Part shown: one piece after another, positions 7,959 to 13,278 of the stretch
Layout: each line of letters starts with the position of its first letter
Position numbering within the stretch: position 1 is the first letter of the stretch
NCBI GenBank assembly: GCA_937957805.1
Contig: CALFXW010000119.1
Location: 1 to 13,278 of the forward strand
Length of the DNA: 13,278 bases
Reading direction: 5' to 3'
Origin: an uncultured Sphingopyxis sp.
Lineage (GTDB): Bacteria; Pseudomonadota; Alphaproteobacteria; Sphingomonadales; Sphingomonadaceae
Notes under the pieces: generated by a model
What the model was told of the DNA's origin: nothing
What the model saw: the letters and a program-made list of their open reading frames with translations, nothing else
Database searches by the model: none
Made by a program: the position numbers and the translations under genes

Positions 7959-7964
7959 GTTGGT

Positions 7965-9248
7965 TCAAGCAGCGCGGTTGGCCGCGATGGTCGCCGCGCC
8001 AGCGGGGGCGTCACCATCCTGCTCCACCCATTGGATGAGAAGGCCGAGGATGCGGCGAATGGCGGCATCCTGTTCTACACCGCGCGCTTCGAGCGCATCG
8101 ATCCGCGCCTGCAACGCTGCCACCTGACCATCATCGACAGGGCTGGCGGGCGGCACATCTTCGATGTCATCCACCAGCGCCAGCGGTTCGGCATCGACCG
8201 GCGTTGCATCCGCCATATCTTCGACGAGCGCTTCGGGCGCGGTTTCGACCCAGCCGTCGCCTACGGGTGCGAGTTCATTGTGGCTTTGATCGCTCCACAC
8301 ATCGGCCAGCGCAACCGGCGACACAACAGGCTCAGCGAGCGTTTCACTTTCCATGGCGGCAGCTTCAGTCGCCACCGCCGGTTCGGGCACCGGCGGCGCA
8401 ACCGGCACAGCGGCAGGCAATTCGGCGCTCAGCGCATCGGTTGACAGCCCCATATCCTCGACCACATTGGTGACATCATCGCCGCCCAATTGGTGCTTTT
8501 CCTCCACCGCGCCATAGAGGAGCAGGCGGCTTGCCACGCCATTCAACCGGCGCGGCACCCCCGCACTGGCCCGCCACAATGCGTCAAAGGCATCGGGGGT
8601 GAAATGGGGGTCATCCTGCCAGCCAACCAGCCGCAGCCGGTGCTGGATATAGGGGCCGATTTCTTCTGGCAGCATCGCTTCTAAATGGTGGGTGGCGATG
8701 ACGCGCTGGCGCAATTGTTCCAGATCAGGCGAAGCCAATGTTTTGCGAAATTCCGGCTGGGCGAGCAGGAAAATCTGCATCAGCGGGCTTTCACCCAATT
8801 GGAAATTGGACAGCATGCGCAATTCTTCGAGTGCCGAGAAATCGAGATTCTGTGCCTCATCGACAATCAGCAAGCTGCGCCGACCGGCGCGTGCTTCTTC
8901 GTGCAGGAAGTTTTCGATTGCTGACAGCGCATCGGATTTTGCAGGGCTGGCGATGGCGATGCCAAATGCATCGGCTACCAAACGCAGTAAATCGGCATCG
9001 CCAACCTGCGTCGTCACCAATTTCGCCGCCGTCAACCGTGCCGGATCAATCGATTGGAGCACATGGCCGACCAAAGTCGTCTTGCCCGAGCCCACTTCGC
9101 CGGTAATGACGATGAAGCCTTCGCCTTGCGCCAAACCATAGCCCAGATAGGACATGGCGGTGCGGTGGGTTGCGCTTTCAAACCAGAAACGCGGGTCAGG
9201 CGTCAGTTGGAACGGGCGAGCCGAAAGTCCATAAAAACTGTCGTACAT
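7965..9248 (-). CDS. XrtA-associated ExeA/GspA-like AAA ATPase
   Basis: This is an AAA ATPase of the ExeA/GspA type found in exosortase A loci (TIGR03015). Its role is unproven, probably energising or assembling the export machinery at the inner membrane face. The 427-residue product begins MYDSFYGLSARPFQLTPDP, the usual start of the family. Walker A is GEVGSGKT (50-57) and Walker B is LLIVDEAQ (126-133). AGVPRRLN (229-236) carries the sensor-2 arginines. After residue 270 comes an acidic Ala/Pro/Val-rich tail of about 100 residues, then a heptad-like segment AALQARIDALEARG (377-390) that predicts a short coiled coil ending near 410. No membrane helix is seen. The ATG at 9248 is fixed by the family N-terminus; an AAGGG lies 13 bases upstream, rather far. 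It follows the outer-membrane gene after 43 bp, the longest gap in the operon. Confidence 0.93.
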   Translation of the reverse strand: MYDSFYGLSARPFQLTPDPRFWFESATHRTAMSYLGYGLAQGEGFIVITGEVGSGKTTLVGHVLQSIDPARLTAAKLVTTQVGDADLLRLVADAFGIAIASPAKSDALSAIENFLHEEARAGRRSLLIVDEAQNLDFSALEELRMLSNFQLGESPLMQIFLLAQPEFRKTLASPDLEQLRQRVIATHHLEAMLPEEIGPYIQHRLRLVGWQDDPHFTPDAFDALWRASAGVPRRLNGVASRLLLYGAVEEKHQLGGDDVTNVVEDMGLSTDALSAELPAAVPVAPPVPEPAVATEAAAMESETLAEPVVSPVALADVWSDQSHNELAPVGDGWVETAPEALVEDMADATPVDAEPLALVDDIEDVPPASPVDDGQVAALQARIDALEARGVEQDAAIRRILGLLIQWVEQDGDAPAGAATIAANRAA

Positions 9249-9291
9249 GGCGCTATTCTATCCCTTAAATATGTGTCGAGCCATCCCCCAA

Positions 9292-11058
9292 TCAAAAGGA
9301 ATAGCGCAGCCCCAAAAGTGCAGATGCAAATACACGAGTATTAAACCCGTCCTGATCGATGGCATTGACCGACAGCGCAGCATTGCCCTGCAGGCGCGGC
9401 GCAAAGCTGTGGCCAAGGTCCAGCCCCGCACCATAGGACAGCGCGTCCAAACCCGTGCCGCTATCAAAGGCGGTGGCGTAGCTGTTAAAGCCAAATGTCG
9501 TGCGGTCATCCAGCGCGCGCGATGCCGCGACATAGGCATAATAGCTTTCGTCCACCTGCCCATCGATGGTCGGTAATGCCGCCAAGCCGCTGGCGACATA
9601 ATTGCGCCGATCATAGCCGACCGCAACACCCACCGTCCAATCGCGTCCGCGCGATGACATCGACGCGACAATACCGCGATTGCGATATGCAAAGCCCGAT
9701 AAATTATTGGTCGTCGGACCAAGGCAGGTGCCGCCACCATTGCCAAAGGCACAGCCGCCCAGCGCCCCATCCACCCCATTGCGGAACACCGTGAAATCTG
9801 TCGGCAGTGCGGACAGTCCCGCCGACAGCGAACGGCCTATCGTGCTGATGCCGTCATAAAGGCCGATTTGATAGCCGGTGCTTTGCGATGCCACATAGCT
9901 GAGGCTGCCGGTATAGGTCATATCGCCATAGCGACGGCCAACCCGCGCCTCTGCACTCAGGCGGCGCGACGGCCGCCACATGACGCCGGCATCATAAATC
10001 AACCCATCGGTTTCAAAGGCAATGGTGCGCGGCGCGGCATTGTTGGTGACAAAGCGACCGTTGGCATCGACCACCGGCTGGCCTGCGCCATTGGTCAGCG
10101 GCGGACGATAGCTGACCTCTATATCCTCATAGCCGACCCCGCCCACCAGCGCGAGCGTCGGCGAAACCGGCAGGGTGAGGTCGAGGCGGCCAAACAAGCC
10201 CTGATAGCGTTGGTCGAGCTGCCCCGAATCGTCCCGATCCCAACCGCCCGACAATTTCCAACCCAGCGGCAAGCGCCCCGGACGCATGCCGATGCTGGCA
10301 ATCGCCGCATGGTTGGTGGATTCATCAAAACTGCCCAGCGGCTGCGCACCGGGCGTCAACACCGGCGCAAATTCGACATCGCTGCGCGAATAGCCAAAAC
10401 GATAAGCCGCACCGACATCAAAATCGCCAAGCTGGCGGCCAAAGGTCGGCCCGGCGTAGATGGAATAGAGATTGGCGACGTTCGAGCGATCCCCCACGCC
10501 AAAATCGGGGCTGCCGCCCCGTCCGTCGAGGCTGGCGCGCGTCGCCAATGCGCCTGCTTCCAGCGCAAAGCCGGGGGCGGCATCAACCCGCCCACGCACC
10601 AATCCGGAAATCACGTCATTGTCGCCAATCGCATCATCCCAGCCGATACGCCGTTCATAACGCAGGCTGGCGGCGAGCGCGACGCGCCGGGTCGCAACCA
10701 CGCCATCAACCCCGACCGCGACGGTCGAATAGGTGACCGCATCATTGCCGTTGCTGAGTTCGGCGCTGACCACCTGCCCCACTTCGATATAGGGGGTGAC
10801 ATCCACCACCCGGCGACGTTCGCCGCCGTTTTCGCCCTGATCGTCATTGCCGCCCCGGTTGGCACGGTTCACGCCATTGCCATCGCGCGCGGGCGACGGG
10901 TCGCCATAGCCCGCTTGGCCTGCTGGCACACCGAAATTGGGCGCATTGGCTGGCAGGCCACCACCATCGCCAACGCTTTGCGCGGCAGCGCCGTTGGCAA
11001 GGCACAGCGCCAGCAGCGACGCACCAGCGGTCAAAAGGGGAGCATATTTGCGGGGCAT
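9292..11058 (-). CDS. XrtA-associated outer-membrane beta-barrel protein (TIGR03016 type)
   Basis: This is an outer-membrane beta-barrel that probably takes part in exopolysaccharide passage or anchoring; its function has not been proven. The 588-residue product has a signal peptide with basic residues at 3-4, a hydrophobic core at 7-20 and a likely cut after Ala26 (GAAA-QS). The mature start (27-85) is rich in Gly, Asn and Asp, probably disordered. From about 88 to the end, aromatic and alternating strands with DR, GY and SY turns suggest many antiparallel beta strands. The last residues, GLRYSF, end in Phe after alternating hydrophobic residues, the usual signal for the Bam complex. The mature protein has only two cysteines, Cys436 and Cys445, in a Gly-rich loop. 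The start is secured by AGGAGG six bases before ATG 11058, which is 2 bp after the kinase stop. Assignment to TIGR03016 rests on operon place and architecture; a different porin-like family is possible. Confidence 0.87.
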   Translation of the reverse strand: MPRKYAPLLTAGASLLALCLANGAAAQSVGDGGGLPANAPNFGVPAGQAGYGDPSPARDGNGVNRANRGGNDDQGENGGERRRVVDVTPYIEVGQVVSAELSNGNDAVTYSTVAVGVDGVVATRRVALAASLRYERRIGWDDAIGDNDVISGLVRGRVDAAPGFALEAGALATRASLDGRGGSPDFGVGDRSNVANLYSIYAGPTFGRQLGDFDVGAAYRFGYSRSDVEFAPVLTPGAQPLGSFDESTNHAAIASIGMRPGRLPLGWKLSGGWDRDDSGQLDQRYQGLFGRLDLTLPVSPTLALVGGVGYEDIEVSYRPPLTNGAGQPVVDANGRFVTNNAAPRTIAFETDGLIYDAGVMWRPSRRLSAEARVGRRYGDMTYTGSLSYVASQSTGYQIGLYDGISTIGRSLSAGLSALPTDFTVFRNGVDGALGGCAFGNGGGTCLGPTTNNLSGFAYRNRGIVASMSSRGRDWTVGVAVGYDRRNYVASGLAALPTIDGQVDESYYAYVAASRALDDRTTFGFNSYATAFDSGTGLDALSYGAGLDLGHSFAPRLQGNAALSVNAIDQDGFNTRVFASALLGLRYSF

Positions 11059-11060
11059 TT

Positions 11061-12089
11061 TCAGCCTCCTTCACCATAATAGCTGCCAAAGCGTCGCCCT
11101 TCGGGGGTGAAGCGCACGCGGTTGAGCAGCAGGGAAATATTGGGGTGCTGGCCGATAAGGCCGATGGCATCGCGCAACGCCGCTTCGCGGGTCACATCCG
11201 CGCGCACCACGACCAAAACCTGGCCGCAGCGTTGCGCCAATACGCCAGCAGAGGATGCGGCGAGCAGCGGCATCGAATCAAAAATGATGATGCGGTCGGG
11301 CGCGCCAGCTTCCAATTGCGCCATCAATTCGACCATCCGCGCCGAATTAGCCAATTCGGTGTCGCGCGCGCTCGACGTCCCGGCGGGCAGCACAGCAAGG
11401 CCCGCAATATCCGTCGGAATGATGCACTCGGCCAGATTGATATTGGGATCGGCCAGCGCATCGAGCAACCCCTTTTCCGGCACCAGCCCCAGACGCGCAG
11501 GGATGGTTTGCCGCGCAAAATCGCCATCGACCAAAATGACCGACAATCCTTGTTCCGCGACCAACGAGAGCGCGAGGTTGATGGCGGTAAAGCTCTTACC
11601 CTCTTCGGGTTGTGCCGATGCGATCAATATTTTTTTGCCGCCGGGCAACGCGGCAGCGCGCAATATCTGCCGTTTAATCAGCCGATATTCCTCAGCCAAC
11701 GGGCCGGTCGCACCATCGGCGGAAATAAAGCCATGCTGGGTGAGCAACGCGCGGCTGACCGGCTGCATCGGCGCGGCCGGTTCCATCCGCGCATAAGCCA
11801 CATTCTGGGCGGCAGCGGGCGTTATCGCGCGGGTTTGCGGCTCGGCGACAGGCGCCGTTGTAGCCGGCACGGCAGCGGCGGGCGCAGCGCCGGCGGTTCC
11901 AACAGGTGCAGAATCGGCCTTGCGCCCACGGCGCGGCGCGGGTGCGCGCGGCGCAGCTCGCCCCTCTATCACCGGGCCATCGCTCAGCGCACCAGGTTCC
12001 AGCTTGCGCAACTGACCACCGAAACCGAAACGGTCATCGGCACGTTCGAGCAGGCTTCCCTTGCGCTTGATGGGCTTCATGTCCGTCAT
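11061..12089 (-). CDS. XrtA-associated tyrosine autokinase (BY-kinase)
   Basis: This is a bacterial tyrosine kinase of the CpsD/Wzc type (TIGR03018) that partners the membrane chain-length protein encoded 30 bp upstream; autophosphorylation is expected to control polymer length. From ATG 12089 it has 342 residues. The P-loop is SAQPEEGKS (158-166), Walker A' is ILVDGDFAR (185-193) and Walker B is IIIFDS (267-272). A family-like start (SLLERA at 12-17) is followed by a basic and Ala/Pro-rich linker of about 100 residues. The C-terminus has only two adjacent tyrosines, Tyr337-Tyr338, as phosphorylation candidates. The ATG at 12089 is preferred because GGAGAG lies nine bases upstream; a GTG at 12116 and an ATG at 12110 in the same frame would add nine or seven residues but have no clear ribosome site. 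The last codons contain the ribosome site of the next gene. The protein is cytoplasmic. Confidence 0.93.
   Translation of the reverse strand: MTDMKPIKRKGSLLERADDRFGFGGQLRKLEPGALSDGPVIEGRAAPRAPAPRRGRKADSAPVGTAGAAPAAAVPATTAPVAEPQTRAITPAAAQNVAYARMEPAAPMQPVSRALLTQHGFISADGATGPLAEEYRLIKRQILRAAALPGGKKILIASAQPEEGKSFTAINLALSLVAEQGLSVILVDGDFARQTIPARLGLVPEKGLLDALADPNINLAECIIPTDIAGLAVLPAGTSSARDTELANSARMVELMAQLEAGAPDRIIIFDSMPLLAASSAGVLAQRCGQVLVVVRADVTREAALRDAIGLIGQHPNISLLLNRVRFTPEGRRFGSYYGEGG
11065..11070 (-). promoter_or_regulatory. Ribosome binding site of the outer-membrane protein gene
   Basis: A perfect AGGAGG stands six bases before the ATG at 11058. It lies inside the last codons of the kinase gene (GAA GGA GGC TGA), so a ribosome finishing the kinase passes directly over it. 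Confidence 0.8.
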
Positions 12090-12098
12090 GTCTTTTTT

Positions 12099-12104
12099 CT
12101 CTCC
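12099..12104 (-). promoter_or_regulatory. Ribosome binding site of the tyrosine kinase gene
   Basis: The minus strand reads GGAGAG followed by nine bases, mostly A, and then the ATG at 12089. This decides that start against the GTG at 12116, which would place the GGAGAG inside the coding region. Confidence 0.65.
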
Positions 12105-12119
12105 GGTCATGGGCACGGG

Positions 12120-13278
12120 TCAACCAACGCGCATGCGTTGGAAAATTTCCAGGGCGAATAGCAGCGTGGTGAGCAGCACCAGCCCCGCGCCCGCCATGGC
12201 AAAGCGTTTGAGCCGGTGGGTGCGCGCGTCGCGCAGCGCATCGGTCAATTGTTCGGTTACCGACCCGATCACCGGCAGTCCGCTCGACCGGGCAAGGCGC
12301 GCGGCGGTTGGGTATGTAGTCTGGATCTGGCTGATCGAAAATGCAGCCGCCAGCCCCGCACCCAGCCCGGCAAACAGCACCGCCCAAACCAGCAACGGCT
12401 TGTTGGGGCTGGTCGGCGCGCGCGGGCTGGTCGGCGGATCGAGTATGTCGATACGCACCGCGTCGGCATTGCTTTCAGCAGCGCCGCGCAGGCGCACCTG
12501 TTCGCGTCGCGCGACCAGACGATCATTTTGATCTTTGAACACATTATATTCGCGGTTGAGCCGATCATATTCGGCCGCCACCGCCGGTTCACGTGTGCGC
12601 ATGGCGGTGATGTTGGCAACGTCGCCTGCCAGTTGTGCGCGCCGGGCCTGCAACGCGTTGCGCTGTGCGACCAGTCCGGCATAGGCGGGGTTGGACATTG
12701 CCCCACCACCGCCGCTCGGTTCACGCGCAGCCTGTGCACGGAGCGCGGCAATCTGGCTGTTGAGTGCGATGACGTCGGGATGTTCGGCGGTCAGGCCGCG
12801 CGCGCGCATCCCCGCAAGTTCCGCCTGTGCGTTGGCCAATTGCTGGCGCGCGACACCCAGCCCCGTGGTCGGCAGACCGGGCATGCTCTGCGGTGTTGCG
12901 GCAAGCTGGCTGGTGACGGCAATCAATTGCGTATCGATCTGCGCCATTTCGGCGCGCGCTGATTCAAGCCGCATCGCGGGCGAACCCGCGCCGGGCAACA
13001 GCCCCAGATTGCGCGCTTCAAACCCTGCGCGCGCCTGTTCGGCTTGCGACAATTTGGTCTGCGATTCGGTGATTTGCTGGTCAAGAAAGCGGATGGTCTG
13101 CGCGGCATCGGCGGTGCCGCCGCGAATTTGCGCGTCGCGGAAAACCGAAACGACATTTTCGACAACGCGCGTCACCAGCGCCGCCGTTTCAGGGCCGGAA
13201 CGCCCCCCATCGCCCAAAGATACCGTCAGGTCGATGATGTTATCGGGCGTCGCGGTAACCTTGGTCGCCTGTTGCAGC
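12120..13278 (-). CDS. XrtA-system polysaccharide chain-length determinant, C-terminal part
   Basis: This is a Wzz/GumC-type inner-membrane co-polymerase (TIGR03007 group) that sets polymer length together with the kinase encoded next. The frame is open to the right edge; 385 residues are visible, starting LQQATKVTATPDN, so the first membrane helix and about 100 or more residues lie outside. A TTG near 13217 is internal, not a start. The visible part has a long Gln/Ala/Arg-rich coiled-coil periplasmic region with the conserved TAEHPDVIAL (163-172), a proline-rich segment PPTSPRAPTSPNKP (281-294) that typically precedes the closing helix of this family, and a helix at about 294-314. A cytoplasmic GLPVIGSV stretch follows, and then a last helix at about 359-377 ending shortly before the stop. 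No kinase domain is attached, in agreement with the separate kinase gene, which makes the pair a split Wzc. Confidence 0.93.
   Translation of the reverse strand, partial: LQQATKVTATPDNIIDLTVSLGDGGRSGPETAALVTRVVENVVSVFRDAQIRGGTADAAQTIRFLDQQITESQTKLSQAEQARAGFEARNLGLLPGAGSPAMRLESARAEMAQIDTQLIAVTSQLAATPQSMPGLPTTGLGVARQQLANAQAELAGMRARGLTAEHPDVIALNSQIAALRAQAAREPSGGGGAMSNPAYAGLVAQRNALQARRAQLAGDVANITAMRTREPAVAAEYDRLNREYNVFKDQNDRLVARREQVRLRGAAESNADAVRIDILDPPTSPRAPTSPNKPLLVWAVLFAGLGAGLAAAFSISQIQTTYPTAARLARSSGLPVIGSVTEQLTDALRDARTHRLKRFAMAGAGLVLLTTLLFALEIFQRMRVG

Larger units (their letters stand above)
1308..13278 (-). other. XrtA/PEP-CTERM exopolysaccharide operon, nine genes
   Basis: Nine genes follow one another on the minus strand with junctions of +30, +2, +43, +6, -4, +13, +4 and +17 bp in transcription order (chain-length determinant to amidotransferase). 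There is no opposing gene and no evident terminator between them. Gene content and order match the exosortase A cluster known from many Proteobacteria: TIGR03007, 03018, 03016, 03015, 03006, 03019, 03087, XrtA, TIGR03108 (numbers from memory). The promoter should lie beyond 13278, with further export genes such as the polysaccharide export lipoprotein expected there. No PEP-CTERM substrate and no PrsK/PrsR regulator is in the window. Treating the set as one transcript is inference from spacing. Confidence 0.85.

Noticed and set aside
8375..8390. VPEP within the ATPase tail (residues 287-290), resembling a PEP-CTERM motif.
   Set aside because: It is internal, in Ala/Pro-rich sequence, and is not followed by a hydrophobic helix and a basic end; the protein also lacks a signal peptide.
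9249..9291. The 43-bp gap before the ATPase gene as an internal promoter.
   Set aside because: TCGACA and TAGAAT can be seen on the minus strand but only about 13 bases apart, and other pairings fit worse; no convincing -35/-10 pair.
10999..11058. Lipoprotein signal in the beta-barrel protein (LALC at residues 16-19).
   Set aside because: The residue before Cys is Leu instead of Gly, Ala or Ser, and a standard cleavage site GAAA-QS follows.
9868..11079. Long open frames on the plus strand facing the operon genes (for example 9868-11079, 7185-8444, 1326-2393 and 11145-12161).
   Set aside because: Each lies opposite a gene with clear family motifs, has no recognisable domain or good ribosome site, and is rich in Arg, His, Pro and Ala as expected for antisense frames in GC-rich DNA.
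12090..12116. GTG at 12116 as start of the tyrosine kinase.
   Set aside because: The GGAGAG element would fall within the coding region while standing at the right distance from the ATG at 12089; still possible as a minor start.
1..13278. tRNA or rRNA genes, insertion sequences, CRISPR arrays, attachment sites.
   Set aside because: No cloverleaf-like sequence, transposase motif or regularly spaced direct repeat was seen on either strand; the window is filled with protein genes.

Overview
The window reads as GC-rich alphaproteobacterial DNA, most likely from a sphingomonad (order Sphingomonadales). This rests on the pairing of fmt-truA with an exosortase A (XrtA) polysaccharide locus and on protein style; the genus cannot be fixed from the sequence. 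The window is almost wholly coding. No RNA gene, insertion sequence, CRISPR array or long intergenic space is visible, and the largest gap between genes is 43 bp.

Layout. Positions 1-1311 (+) hold the 3' part of fmt (methionyl-tRNA formyltransferase) and a complete truA (tRNA pseudouridine synthase), overlapping by one base. Positions 1308-13278 (-) hold nine genes transcribed toward fmt-truA. In transcription order they are: chain-length determinant (5' end outside the window), tyrosine autokinase, outer-membrane beta-barrel, ExeA-like ATPase, polysaccharide deacetylase, FemAB-type transferase, glycosyltransferase, exosortase A fused to an EpsI domain, and an asparagine-synthase-like amidotransferase. 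Spacing runs from a 4-bp overlap to 43 bp, so this looks like one operon whose promoter lies upstream of the window (beyond 13278). The two transcription units converge with stop codons that overlap by 4 bp.

How the genes work together. Gene content and order match the XrtA/PEP-CTERM exopolysaccharide cluster. The chain-length protein and the separately encoded BY-kinase form the split equivalent of Wzc. The beta-barrel is the probable outer-membrane component. The glycosyltransferase, deacetylase, FemAB protein and amidotransferase all lack export signals, so they probably build and tailor a lipid-linked glycan in the cytoplasm. XrtA is the membrane transpeptidase that processes PEP-CTERM proteins encoded elsewhere; none is encoded here. 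The system is known as a family set, but the chemical roles of the amidotransferase, the FemAB protein, the EpsI domain and the ATPase are largely unsolved. The most interesting inference is that the cytoplasmic tailoring enzymes create an amine-bearing, amidated glycan that could serve as exosortase acceptor.

Family names (TIGR numbers) are given from memory and were not searched.
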